From assembly GCA_034409565.1 (NCBI GenBank), contig DAOUMS010000003.1, positions 1 to 64,000 of the forward strand: 64,000 bases of DNA, written 5' to 3'. This document shows positions 1-7,242 of the stretch, in pieces. The stretch comes from E44-bin89 sp034409565 (lineage in GTDB: Bacteria; Chloroflexota; Dehalococcoidia; Dehalococcoidales; RBG-16-60-22). The notes under the pieces are model-generated. The model was not told where the DNA came from. It saw nothing but the letters and a program-made list of their open reading frames with translations, and did not search any database. The translations under genes and the position numbers were made by a program. Every line of letters starts with the position of its first letter. The stretch's first letter is position 1.

Positions 1-49
1 GGGACAGCCCTGCCTTTTCGCGGTACTCTTTCAGCCGATTCTTTATCAT
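1..49 (-). CDS. XRE-family HTH regulator, N-terminal fragment cut by the window edge
   Basis: Reading leftwards from an ATG at 49-47, the frame stays open to the window edge and encodes MIKNRLKEYREKAGLS. This is the typical opening of small Cro/CI-type (XRE) DNA-binding proteins. A GGAGA ribosome-binding site lies just upstream (about 53-57). The gene is divergent from the unknown gene at 171, the usual position of a phage or island repressor. Only 16 residues are visible, so the family call rests on this opening motif and the layout. Confidence 0.6.
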   Translation of the reverse strand, partial: MIKNRLKEYREKAGLS

Positions 50-80
50 GACGGTCTCCAAAAATATTTTTAATAATCTA

Positions 81-109
81 TTGACATATTTCAGTCTTTC
101 TACTAATAT
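81..109 (+). promoter_or_regulatory. Sigma-70-type promoter for the gene at 171
   Basis: TTGACA at 81-86, a 17-base spacer and TATAAT-like TAATAT at 104-109. It faces the gene at 171 and lies in the divergent gap next to the XRE gene, so it is a plausible target of that repressor. Confidence 0.75.
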
Positions 110-170
110 TAAAGGAACATATAACAATAACACAAGGCATATTTATTAACACAGGAAGGGAATAATAGGA

Positions 171-1025
171 ATGAATACAGAAAGAACCGGAAGAGGCCCC
201 CAAATATCAAAGGAGGTCAGGCGTCTGATCATCAGTCAGGCCGTTCACGACGCCAGGAATATGCCCCGGTGGCCGCTGGCAGCCCGACTTAAAGACTTGA
301 TAGAGAAGATGGGGTACACATCCCCAAGTGATGAGACTCTGGTCAAGATGATATCCGAGGCCCGCAACAAACAGCCACGCGAGCTTGAAAGACCATGGAG
401 TATCGGAGCCTGTTCTTACTACAATATTCCTCATGACATGATTCCTGTGCTCATAAAGACACAAAAATTGAAAACAGAATATGGCAACGATGAAGATATG
501 TCTAGAGTATTAACTGTCAGGGAAGCTCAATGGATAGCCAGGTTGTACCATACGGCCGAACCACTGATCAGGGAATTGCCTGACGCTGCAGAAAGCGGTT
601 TTTTATGGCTGGATTTTATCGCCAGTAGCTACGTACAAAGAGAGCGTGTAAGCGAACAAATGAATGAGCAATATCCGGACACAACTGATCTTGACAAGCT
701 CTACTTCTACTCTGATGACTTCTTAAATCATGATGTTTTGATATCCTGGTGGGATGCGCTGCTTCCCGATCATAAACAAGCCATTATCGATGCGCTGGAA
801 AAGCAACGAGCGGAAACTCATAGAGATATCGAGCGGCACAAAAAACGTCCGCTCTCTCCCGAAGAAACAAAAATGATAGATGACTGCTACGACAATCTGA
901 AAAAAGGCGGGCTTGTTGCGCTTCGTGAATTCATTAACCAGTCTCCATTAGCTCAAGAAAGTGGAATGATCCATCTAATGGGTGCCGTTCTTTATGAAAC
1001 AGCAAGATCAGGAGGAATAAAATGA
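171..1025 (+). CDS. Uncharacterised protein co-transcribed with a recombinase
   Basis: The gene encodes 284 residues that I do not recognise. The protein is mostly hydrophilic and charged, has no membrane segment or signal peptide, and shows no catalytic motif I can name. The ATG at 171 follows AGGAAGGGA and a good promoter. The last four bases overlap the recombinase start (ATGA at 1022-1025), so the two are translationally coupled and probably belong to the same mobile element. A role in integration or element control is only a guess from this position. Confidence 0.7.
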   Translation: MNTERTGRGPQISKEVRRLIISQAVHDARNMPRWPLAARLKDLIEKMGYTSPSDETLVKMISEARNKQPRELERPWSIGACSYYNIPHDMIPVLIKTQKLKTEYGNDEDMSRVLTVREAQWIARLYHTAEPLIRELPDAAESGFLWLDFIASSYVQRERVSEQMNEQYPDTTDLDKLYFYSDDFLNHDVLISWWDALLPDHKQAIIDALEKQRAETHRDIERHKKRPLSPEETKMIDDCYDNLKKGGLVALREFINQSPLAQESGMIHLMGAVLYETARSGGIK

Positions 1026-2188
1026 GAGGCAGAATTATCAAGCGAAAGGGTAGTAATAATTACACCATCGTTCTCCAGCTTGGGTTGGATCCGTCTACCG
1101 GCAAACGCAAGCAGCAGTGGGTAACTGCGGGGTCTTCAAAACGTGAAGCTGAAAAGCAAATGGCAAAGCTAATTCACGATCTTGACTCGGGCACGTTCGT
1201 GAAGCCTGACAAGACTGCAATGGGAGACTATCTGAAGAAGTGGCTATCGGATTATGCTAAACCCAACCTTTCACCAAGGAGTTACGATAGGTACAGTGGT
1301 ATTATCCACAAATACCTGATTCCCGAGCTTGGAAGAATTCAGTTGATACAACTAAGGCCAGAACACTTGCAGAAGCACTACACCACAGGACTGAATAGAG
1401 GTCTTAGTGCTCGGACTGTTCGGTATCATCACGCCTTGATACACGTAGCCTTACAGACTGCTGTTAAATGGGGATTGGTTAACCGCAATGTTGCCGATGC
1501 GGTAGATCCACCGCGTTTTAAACGCTCAACAATGCAGACGTAGAATGAGGATGAAGTAAACCGCTTTTTGGAAGTTGCAATAGACAACCGTTATTACCCT
1601 CTATTCTATACGGCCCTCTTCACCGGAATGCGGCGAGGGGAATTGCTGGCTTTGCGGTGGCAGGATATAGACTTTATTTATAGTCAGATTTACGTTAGCC
1701 GTAGTCTACACCAGTTGAGGAATGGCAGCTACATATTTACACAACCCAAATCAGAGAAAAGCCGCCGTACAATAGCCATATCATCTTCTCTTTTCCTTGT
1801 CCTTAGTGAATACCGTAAGACAAAGGAAGCTGAAGCTCTATTACTGGGACAGACTATAAGTGAGGCAGATTTAGTGTTCAGTAACTCGGGTAAACCACTA
1901 CGTCCGAATACTGTCACGTATGCGTGGGAGAGAATAGCTGCTAGGGCTGGGGTCAAAGTAATTCGCTTGCATGATGCAAGGCACACCCACGCAAGCTTGA
2001 TGCTCAAACAAGGAATCCATCCAAAGATAGTGCAGGAACGCCTTGGACACACCAGCATTCAAATGACCCTCGACACATACAGTCATGTGGCCCCTGGTAT
2101 TCAGCAAGCAGCTGCCGACAGTTTTGACAAGTTACTCAACCGTGATAATCAGGACGAAATTAGTAGCAAATTAGTAGCAAATCGGTAA
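1022..2188 (+). pseudogene. Tyrosine recombinase/integrase interrupted by one amber codon
   Basis: The two halves, 1022-1543 and 1544-2188, are in the same frame and separated only by TAG at 1541-1543 (codon 174). Read through, they make a 388-residue phage-type integrase. It has an N-terminal arm-binding region, a SAM-like core-binding domain, the catalytic Arg in GMRRGELLAL, HDARHTHAS (HxxR), LGHTSIQMT and the nucleophile Tyr in LDTYSH. No frameshift is needed, and the context (MQT-stop-NEDEV) suggests TGG (Trp) changed to TAG. A TTG at 1568 could restart translation of a catalytic fragment but lacks a clear ribosome-binding site. Most likely this is a recent nonsense mutation. Regulated readthrough or sequencing error cannot be excluded. 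Confidence 0.85.
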
Positions 2189-2194
2189 AAAGTA

Positions 2195-2238
2195 ACCCCC
2201 TGTTACTAGAATTTAGCCTCAAAACAGGGGGTATTTTT
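2195..2238 (+). terminator. Rho-independent terminator after the recombinase
   Basis: ACCCCCTGTT (2195-2204) pairs perfectly with AACAGGGGGT (2223-2232), an 18-base loop lies between them, and a T run follows. It sits directly after the recombinase stop and before the 3' end of tRNA-Glu. Confidence 0.85.
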
Positions 2239-3112
2239 GCCTTTGGTAGCGCATACCGGATTCGAACCGGTGATCTCCTCCTTGAGAGGGAGGTGTCCTA
2301 AACCCCTAGACGAATGCGCCACGAGTCAGCTAAACACTAAAAGTTCACAGAAGTTCACAAAAGAACTGTTTGATACGTTTCTTAAGTCCCGTCCTCAAGG
2401 TATAAGTCAAAGGACTATTGAAAGCTACCATTATACCCTTATCGCCTTTATTGGCTATCCATTGACTTCTGAGGGGATATCTCGATACCTAAGTAGTTTA
2501 TCATGTCGTAATGGTAAGCTCAAGTTCTATTCATGTCTAAGGGCTTTGTTTAACTGGCTTTATCAGAATGGTTACACTTCTAGCAATCCGATTGAGTCTG
2601 TTTGCCCACCAAAAACACAGAAGAAACTGTTACCTGCCGTTAGTAAGGAACAACTTGATACGCTGTTAGCTCATTGTAGTTGTGAAAGGGATAAAGCCCT
2701 TGTCAGTTTGTTGTGGTATTCGGGCATGAGAATATCGGAAGCTGTCCATGTTAAGTCATCTGACTTTAATTGGGACGAAGGGACTGTCGTTGTCCTGGGG
2801 AAGGGCAATAAATATCGCAAGTGCTTGTCGGGTAATGGGATTGTGAAGAAGTGGTTTGATAGGCACGAAAGTTTTGAGCTGACAAAAGGTGGCGCTCAGA
2901 CCATACTGAAAAGACTAAAGGCTGATAGTGGTATTCAATGCAATCCTCATAGCTTTAGGCGTGGCTTTTGTGTTCACTTAGTCAAATCTGGTCTAAGCAC
3001 TAGGACAGTTCAAGCTCTTGGTGGTTGGGAAAACATCACTATGGTAGAACGATATAGCAAGTCTTTCAGTTTTGAGGATGCCTTAAACGTTTACCAGCGT
3101 GTAATCACCTAA
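2237..3112 (+). CDS. C-terminal (catalytic) part of a split tyrosine recombinase
   Basis: This is a XerD-like tyrosine recombinase. It has a SAM-like core-binding domain (about residues 40-115), the catalytic Arg in SGMRISEAV, the beta-hairpin Lys in GKGNKYRK, HSFRRG (HxxR), LGGWENITM and the nucleophile Tyr in VERYSKS. It has no normal start. Upstream the frame runs antisense through tRNA-Glu, and the only candidates are TTG or GTG codons at or inside the tRNA (TTG 2237 follows an AGGGGG that belongs to the terminator stem). The frame crosses the 22-bp attachment core (2279-2300) in exactly the phase used by the HTH gene at 8622, so the missing N-terminus is at the other end of the element. 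Residues encoded by the tRNA (LRGRCPKPLDECA) are attachment-site sequence. Confidence 0.85.
   Translation: MPLVAHTGFEPVISSLRGRCPKPLDECATSQLNTKSSQKFTKELFDTFLKSRPQGISQRTIESYHYTLIAFIGYPLTSEGISRYLSSLSCRNGKLKFYSCLRALFNWLYQNGYTSSNPIESVCPPKTQKKLLPAVSKEQLDTLLAHCSCERDKALVSLLWYSGMRISEAVHVKSSDFNWDEGTVVVLGKGNKYRKCLSGNGIVKKWFDRHESFELTKGGAQTILKRLKADSGIQCNPHSFRRGFCVHLVKSGLSTRTVQALGGWENITMVERYSKSFSFEDALNVYQRVIT
2244..2320 (-). tRNA. tRNA-Glu(CTC), hybrid of host 3' half and element 5' half
   Basis: The gene runs from a 5' end at 2320 to an encoded CCA at 2246-2244. The acceptor stem is GGCGCAT/ATGCGCT, the anticodon loop CTCTCAA carries anticodon CTC, and the T-loop GTTCGAATCC is normal. The D-loop block at 2301-2306 (AACCCC on the + strand) differs from the leftover host 5' half at 8785-8790 (GGCCGC). 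The present gene is therefore a reconstituted tRNA whose first 20 bases came with the element. Its original promoter now lies about 6.5 kb away, so it needs a promoter inside the element. Confidence 0.93.
2279..2300. repeat. Left attachment core (attL), 22-bp direct repeat
   Basis: Identical to 8763-8784. It covers the anticodon loop, the 5' strand of the anticodon stem and part of the D-arm of tRNA-Glu. A six-base mismatch block follows, then another 16 identical bases (2307-2322 against 8791-8806), as expected when an element carries its own copy of the tRNA 5' end. Confidence 0.9.
2341..2359 (+). repeat. Tandem AAGTTCACA repeats, candidate recombinase arm sites
   Basis: AAGTTCACA occurs at 2341-2349 and 2351-2359, one helical turn apart and 41 bases inside the left core. 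The same motif occurs near the right core (8726-8734). Such repeats fit the arm-type sites of tyrosine recombinases. Overlap with an integrase coding region is expected for this attachment geometry. Confidence 0.5.
2430..2435 (-). promoter_or_regulatory. Possible -10 box for the hybrid tRNA-Glu
   Basis: A perfect TATAAT hexamer lies on the minus strand inside the integrase gene, about 110 bases upstream of the tRNA 5' end. No good -35 box is seen at the right distance. It is listed because the hybrid tRNA must have a promoter within the element. Confidence 0.25.
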
Positions 3113-3117
3113 GCAAA

Positions 3118-3151
3118 GTATTGACAAAGCCAATATTCAGGCGTATAACAG
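3118..3151 (+). promoter_or_regulatory. Promoter in a 34-bp repeat, copy 1
   Basis: TTGACA (3121-3126), 17-base spacer and TATAAC (3144-3149). The whole 34-bp block is identical to 4856-4889. It lies between the recombinase stop and the membrane-protein gene at 3203. Confidence 0.8.
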
Positions 3152-3202
3152 GTATGCATCATTGTTTGTCAAGATAAAATTTGGAACTTAGAAGCGTTTA
3201 TT

Positions 3203-3730
3203 ATGGGTTTTATCCTTCTATTGCCTTACGCATTACTAATTCTTGTTGCTTGGCTGGCAATACGCTATTCCGTCAAGGGTGGTTCCCGACGTTTGGTTGG
3301 AATTCTTGGGTGTCCTATGTTGGGAGCTATTTGTTTTGGTTTGGGATGGTGGATGGCATATGTCGGTTTTCCAAAAACAAGTATGACTTATGTTGCTTAT
3401 CCTGTTGCTGGTTGGATAGGTATGGTTGCAGGTTCCGTCTGTCTTATATTTGGAACGATATATTCAATGTTTGGGCGGGGAGGCTTTCTGAAGGAATTCG
3501 AAAGTTCTATTGAAGAAGCTAATGGTAGTGAAGATGAAGCAAGTATTGGAAGTCAAAATGGTCAAATTTTATATATAGGTGATTCAACGACAAGTATCTA
3601 TCATGAAAGAAGCTGTCTGTTTGTTGACGGAATTAAGCCTGAAAACACGGTTATGTTTAGGTCAGCCTATGAAGCTGAAAAGGCTGGTTACACCTTTTGT
3701 GATTTATGCCAATCGAAGGAAAACACCTGA
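3203..3730 (+). CDS. Membrane protein with an Ada-like metal-binding C-terminus
   Basis: The protein has 175 residues. Three hydrophobic segments lie in the first ~95 residues, followed by an acidic linker. The C-terminal ~45-residue module begins IYHERSCLFVDGI and ends GYTFCDLCQ. Its H..C and CxxC pattern with an EAEKAGY helix resembles the small zinc module of Ada-type proteins, also found at the end of many secreted nucleases (family knowledge, by eye). The gene has its own promoter 54 bases upstream and a weak ribosome-binding site. The ATG at 3203 puts a membrane helix at the N-terminus. Function unknown; a cargo gene of the element. Confidence 0.7.
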   Translation: MGFILLLPYALLILVAWLAIRYSVKGGSRRLVGILGCPMLGAICFGLGWWMAYVGFPKTSMTYVAYPVAGWIGMVAGSVCLIFGTIYSMFGRGGFLKEFESSIEEANGSEDEASIGSQNGQILYIGDSTTSIYHERSCLFVDGIKPENTVMFRSAYEAEKAGYTFCDLCQSKENT

Positions 3731-4012
3731 TTACTCATGGTACTATGTAGGGCTTAATCTAACGCATCCAGACACGCTTTCCAGACACAAATCTGTTAGT
3801 CATTTCGCCCTATAAATATCTAACCATTCAAAACCTAATACACCCCTATATAATTGCATTCTACATGCATTATGGATTCCTCATATACGAAGGCCTTGAA
3901 AAGCACGGCATCTGCTTCATTGATTTAACCCATTCCCAACAAATTAAGCTTGAAATATTTTGGGTAGCTTAAGGTTCTATAAAGGGGTACTAGGCTACCG
4001 CTTTCTTATATT

Positions 4013-4735
4013 TTAGAATGGGTCAACATCTTCTGACTTAAGTCCTGCCAATCTACCGATGATTTGCTCCAAGCTCCAAGTCGGGTCAATAAAAGGCGTT
4101 TTCTTAATTAACGCATTAGACACTTCGCTAACTTCTTGGAAATCTTTTTCAGGGCAGATTATTATGAATTTCTTCACCTGTAATGTGTAATCACCCAAAT
4201 GTCGCCATTCACGTTCCCACCAATATTCTTTAAAGTAATCAGGCCCTGTTCCCATTTGTTCAATAAAGGGTGTTAATTTTGAGATATCACTTGTTGAGAA
4301 GGTTTTTTCGAGTATTTCCTTATCAATAATGCCGTCTAGATAGTTGGATAACCAAGTATGTCCCCAGGTAATGTCCATATACCATATAGGATTCACATCC
4401 CACATTCGGGCAGTACGTTTTGTTATAGCAATTCCATATGGACCAAATTTAAATTTTCTTCCTTGGATATCTTCCGTAAGTAGATGAACATGTTCAAGCG
4501 GTGTTTCAGTAAAACAAACCACTTTTTGTGTGTCTAGGTTTTTAGGCGTTTTTGCTTGTAGCTTTTGTAATCTACTTAAGGCTGCCCCATACGGATTTCT
4601 AGCTTCAATTACAGAATCGTCAAGTATGGATTTCAAATTCTTTTTTGCTGGTGTACCACTAGGGTATTCCCGGGTTAGATGTACAAGAAATGTGCCAAGG
4701 TCGCTTCTTCTTGATATCAACTGTTGTATATCCAT
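4013..4735 (-). CDS. AbiGi/DUF2971-like putative phage-defence protein
   Basis: The protein has 240 residues and is soluble. The order of motifs is FLVHLTREY near the N-terminus, VVCFTETPLEHVH at about 90, YGIAITK at about 118, WYMD, and WWEREWRHLGD at about 174. This matches the conserved pattern of the DUF2971/AbiGi group (CF.E.PL, YGI...K, E.EWR). AbiGi is described as the antitoxin-like partner of abortive-infection AbiG, but other members of the wider group have no known role. No AbiGii-like partner lies next to it. It has its own promoter and is the only gene on its strand in this part of the element. The family assignment is by eye. Confidence 0.55.
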   Translation of the reverse strand: MDIQQLISRRSDLGTFLVHLTREYPSGTPAKKNLKSILDDSVIEARNPYGAALSRLQKLQAKTPKNLDTQKVVCFTETPLEHVHLLTEDIQGRKFKFGPYGIAITKRTARMWDVNPIWYMDITWGHTWLSNYLDGIIDKEILEKTFSTSDISKLTPFIEQMGTGPDYFKEYWWEREWRHLGDYTLQVKKFIIICPEKDFQEVSEVSNALIKKTPFIDPTWSLEQIIGRLAGLKSEDVDPF

Positions 4736-4773
4736 TTTACGTATTGCCCCCTGTTTCTATGTTCCCAAGTCAA

Positions 4774-4801
4774 ATAATACTCTACACTAATATATAGTCA
4801 A
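4774..4801 (-). promoter_or_regulatory. Promoter for the AbiGi-like gene
   Basis: On the minus strand, TTGACT (4801-4796), 16-base spacer and TATTAT (4779-4774), followed by an AGGGGG ribosome-binding site before the ATG at 4735. Confidence 0.65.
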
Positions 4802-4855
4802 GTAATTTCATAAACTTGGAATTCATATTTCACTCAAAACATAGGGCTGCTGTAG

Positions 4856-4889
4856 GTATTGACAAAGCCAATATTCAGGCGTATAACAG
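4856..4889 (+). promoter_or_regulatory. Promoter in a 34-bp repeat, copy 2
   Basis: Identical to 3118-3151. TTGACA is at 4859-4864, the spacer is 17 bases and TATAAC is at 4882-4887. It drives the small membrane-protein genes at 4918 and 5086. Confidence 0.8.
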
Positions 4890-4917
4890 TGGTGCGCTAG
4901 TAATTTAGGGTGTTTCA

Positions 4918-5073
4918 ATGCGAAAAAGACTATTATTGTGGGCTTCCCTAATATTAACCGCTATCGTGGTTATTGTTGAACTATTTTGGCTTGGTAGTAG
5001 TAGTCTTGCTTGGGTTATTCTTATATTGGCAATTGCTGTAGGATTGCAAGCTGTCTATCTTCTTAAAGGATAA
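4918..5073 (+). CDS. Small two-helix membrane protein (51 aa)
   Basis: The sequence starts MRKRLLLWASLI and ends AVYLLKG. A positively charged N-terminus is followed by two hydrophobic segments (about 5-26 and 30-48) joined by LGSSS. The ATG at 4918 has AGGG seven bases upstream and follows the repeated promoter by 28 bases. The next gene starts 12 bases after its stop, so the two are probably co-transcribed. Function unknown; small hydrophobic cargo proteins in islands can be toxins or defence effectors, but nothing here proves that. Confidence 0.6.
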   Translation: MRKRLLLWASLILTAIVVIVELFWLGSSSLAWVILILAIAVGLQAVYLLKG

Positions 5074-5085
5074 TAGTCGAATAAT

Positions 5086-5358
5086 ATGAAAAACGCCATA
5101 GTAATGATAATTGAAGTTCTATTGTTTTGGGGCTTTCTTGCACTAACTTATGCCTTCGGCGCAGGGATTATCGAGCCTTCATCGCCATGGTATATACTTC
5201 GGTATCCAGTATTTATTGTATGCGGAATCATGGGACTAGCTTTGATTTTATTAGCAAGTACATTAATCTACTTTTTCATATTTGGGGATAGGGAAACAAA
5301 AGTACGGGGTTTCTTTGAAAGAATAGCGAAATACTACCTGAAGCTGGGGTGGGGATAA
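5086..5358 (+). CDS. Small membrane protein (90 aa)
   Basis: Two predicted membrane segments (about residues 4-26 and 38-68, the second long) are followed by a basic amphipathic tail rich in Arg, Lys and aromatic residues. The gene lies 12 bases after the 51-residue membrane protein and shares its promoter. I see no family motif. Function unknown. Confidence 0.6.
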   Translation: MKNAIVMIIEVLLFWGFLALTYAFGAGIIEPSSPWYILRYPVFIVCGIMGLALILLASTLIYFFIFGDRETKVRGFFERIAKYYLKLGWG

Positions 5359-5725
5359 AGGTTACCTGTATTGTTATTAGGTTAAACCATCCCGCCACAC
5401 ACGCACACAGGTTGAAATTTTTTCCTTCCAAATCTAGAAATATCATACGCATTAGTGATATTAAGCCTAATATTCGTAGCTAGCAATAATAAATTCAAGC
5501 GGAAATATCCCCAAATCACCAATACGAAGGCCTGTGGCTGTGAATACCCCAGAATCAGGATTAAATGCTTTCCCAACAAGTTAATATTGACTATTTCCGA
5601 AGTTAAATGGTATTAATAGCAGACAATGAATTATGGGTATTGACAAGTTAGTTAGGCAGATATATAAAGTAGGCATTATAGATAACTCATGTTACTGGTA
5701 TTAGTCTATCAGGTTTAAGTAAATT
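5359..5725. other. Non-coding stretch between cargo genes
   Basis: A 367-base AT-rich gap. The only supported signal is the promoter at 5640-5668. A 65-codon minus-strand frame at 5382-5579 has no ribosome-binding site or recognisable protein features and is not called. Confidence 0.6.
5640..5668 (+). promoter_or_regulatory. Promoter for the zinc-ribbon membrane protein
   Basis: TTGACA (5640-5645), 17-base spacer and TATAAA (5663-5668). It shares the string GTATTGACAA with the two 34-bp promoter repeats, which suggests a common origin of the cargo promoters. Confidence 0.75.
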
Positions 5726-6352
5726 ATGGCCGATAAAAAACAACCAGCGAAAATGAAACTGCAAAGCATGAGTGAATTAGTTGCTGTGGATTTACTAGCA
5801 TGGATCTTAATTTGCGGTCTCATCACTGGTGTCTTCTTTTTAATTGATAATCAAGGTGCTCCTGGGCAACTGGTTTGGAATCCTGAAACATGGAGATTCG
5901 AAAGGGAGCCTAATATTACTTGGGCACCAGGAGCATCACTTTGGGTTGGTTTAATTGGCCTCAGCGTTGCAACTGCTCATATTATTTATCATCATGCAAA
6001 ACGTCACGGGCGTAATGCTGTAGCGTGGGCAACTGCTTTTATTGTATTTTCACCATTTTTGTCCTTCATAGTGTATCTAATTACTTGGCCAACCTTGAAA
6101 ACTGAAAAAAATGTATTTGGGAATCATGCTAGGGCGGCTAGTACAAGCCAATTGAGAGAACATGGGCGAATAAGGCTGTGCGAAAGTTGTGGTAATACAG
6201 TTAAAGAAAATGATATATATTGCCCGCACTGTGGACTCGAGTTAAAAGCAAGCCCACATGTAAATACTTGTCCGAAATGTGGCTGGGAAACAGACGCTGC
6301 CCATAAATTTTGCCCAAAATGTGGCACCGACCTCAAACAGTCGCAACAGTAG
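5726..6352 (+). CDS. Membrane protein with C-terminal double zinc ribbon
   Basis: The protein has 208 residues and three hydrophobic segments (about 18-40, 70-90, 97-118). These are followed by a linker and two zinc ribbons: CESCGNT..CPHCG (about 152-170) and CPKCGWET..CPKCG (about 181-200). Double zinc ribbons of this type are common small metal-binding modules with many roles. The start at ATG 5726 places a basic stretch before the first helix. The gene is monocistronic behind its own promoter and converges with the HTH gene at 6929. Function unknown. Confidence 0.7.
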   Translation: MADKKQPAKMKLQSMSELVAVDLLAWILICGLITGVFFLIDNQGAPGQLVWNPETWRFEREPNITWAPGASLWVGLIGLSVATAHIIYHHAKRHGRNAVAWATAFIVFSPFLSFIVYLITWPTLKTEKNVFGNHARAASTSQLREHGRIRLCESCGNTVKENDIYCPHCGLELKASPHVNTCPKCGWETDAAHKFCPKCGTDLKQSQQ

Positions 6353-6520
6353 TCGAATAATGTAGGCACCACCCCTTACACACACCCTGATAAGAAAACA
6401 TAAATCGATGGCATAGCACTATGACTGCATTTAAGGCACGATGTATCTTATCAGCAAAGGCCGAAGGTACATACACAGTACCTGAGGCCTTATATTTCTT
6501 TTTAAGATAGTTCTTTTTAC

Positions 6521-6559
6521 AGGTGCTGTGGTGCACTAGGGGTAGGTGCTGTGGTGCAC
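6521..6559. repeat. Two 16-bp direct repeats, 23 bp apart
   Basis: AGGTGCTGTGGTGCAC occurs at 6521-6536 and 6544-6559. Each copy contains a GTGCAC palindrome. They lie between convergent genes and next to the 3' end of the replication-type HTH gene. Iterons or a protein-binding site are possible; two copies are too few to decide. Confidence 0.5.
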
Positions 6560-6578
6560 CAGCTCCCAGTGTAAGAAG

Positions 6579-6929
6579 CTATGCTAAGGCTGGTTCAGGT
6601 ATACGAATATCAATCCTTTCAGGCTTCTTCGTCGCCGGTAATGGCAACACTTGGTAGTGGTTAGGATTATGCTTGATAGGCGAATCCTTGCTTCTTTCTA
6701 CTTCGATGAAACGCCTTTTTTCCAGAATCTTAACCGCTTTGATAGCTGACCCCTTACTCATACCGCACTTTTTTGCTATGGTCTTGTATGAAGGGAATGC
6801 TGTTGCACCCTGATTGCTGCATCGTGATAAATACATATAAACCATCTTGGCGCACCAACTTAATCCAAGCGTATCGTTATCGAATATGTCGTTATCTACT
6901 TGGAAGTAACCTTTCAGATTTGTATTCAC
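6579..6929 (-). CDS. Replication-type winged-helix protein
   Basis: The protein has 116 residues. The N-terminal pattern GYFQVDNDIFD..GLSWCAKMVYMYLSR and the HTH region FPSYKTIAKKCGMSKGS (about residues 45-85) match the HTH_36-type domain found in phage and plasmid replication initiators. Family members are usually longer, so this may be a minimal initiator or a stand-alone regulator. Its ATG overlaps the stop of the upstream zinc-ribbon gene by four bases (6926-6929), which indicates coupled translation. It could serve replication of the excised circle (inference). Confidence 0.65.
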   Translation of the reverse strand: MNTNLKGYFQVDNDIFDNDTLGLSWCAKMVYMYLSRCSNQGATAFPSYKTIAKKCGMSKGSAIKAVKILEKRRFIEVERSKDSPIKHNPNHYQVLPLPATKKPERIDIRIPEPALA

Positions 6930-7120
6930 AGCGCACCACCACCTTTAATCAGCGTGGCACGCCTTTTATCACGGCATAGTTTGCAGCGTTTGGGTTCAGC
7001 AAGCCCTTTGCTACGATAGAAGGCTTGTTCCCCCGGCTCAAAGTTGAATTTTTGCCCGCAGTCAACGCAGGTAAGTATTTTGTTTGTAAAATCGTTAATA
7101 TCTATCATCCTTTCTGCCAA
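6926..7120 (-). CDS. Small zinc-ribbon protein
   Basis: The protein has 64 residues with CVDCGQKF (about 18-25) and CKLCRDKR (about 46-53), two CxxC pairs spaced as in the small zinc-binding domain proteins (zf-trcl type). Translation may start at Met1 or at the internal ATG for Met5, since both precede the fold. It is translationally coupled to the replication-type HTH gene, so a shared role in nucleic-acid binding is likely but unproven. Confidence 0.65.
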   Translation of the reverse strand: MAERMIDINDFTNKILTCVDCGQKFNFEPGEQAFYRSKGLAEPKRCKLCRDKRRATLIKGGGAL

Positions 7121-7242
7121 TCCTTCCTTTAAATCTCAAGTACTTTTATAGATTTTAAATACGTGGACTAACTAATTATTATTCATCAATATTTCTAGTG
7201 CCTTAGATTTTGATTTGGTGAAGTCCTGCCATATCTAAACTT

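Noticed and set aside
1541..1567. Frameshift in the first integrase
   Set aside because: Both halves are in the same frame; only a TAG codon separates them.
2237..2330. Residues MPLVAHTGFEPVISSLRGRC as a real N-terminus of the recombinase
   Set aside because: They are a translation of the antisense of tRNA-Glu; the natural N-terminus is at the other end of the element.
3181..3513. Alternative frame overlapping the membrane protein at 3203
   Set aside because: Cys/Trp-rich random composition; the 3203 frame has membrane helices and a zinc module.
5382..5579. 65-codon minus-strand frame in the cargo gap
   Set aside because: No ribosome-binding site, promoter or recognisable domain.
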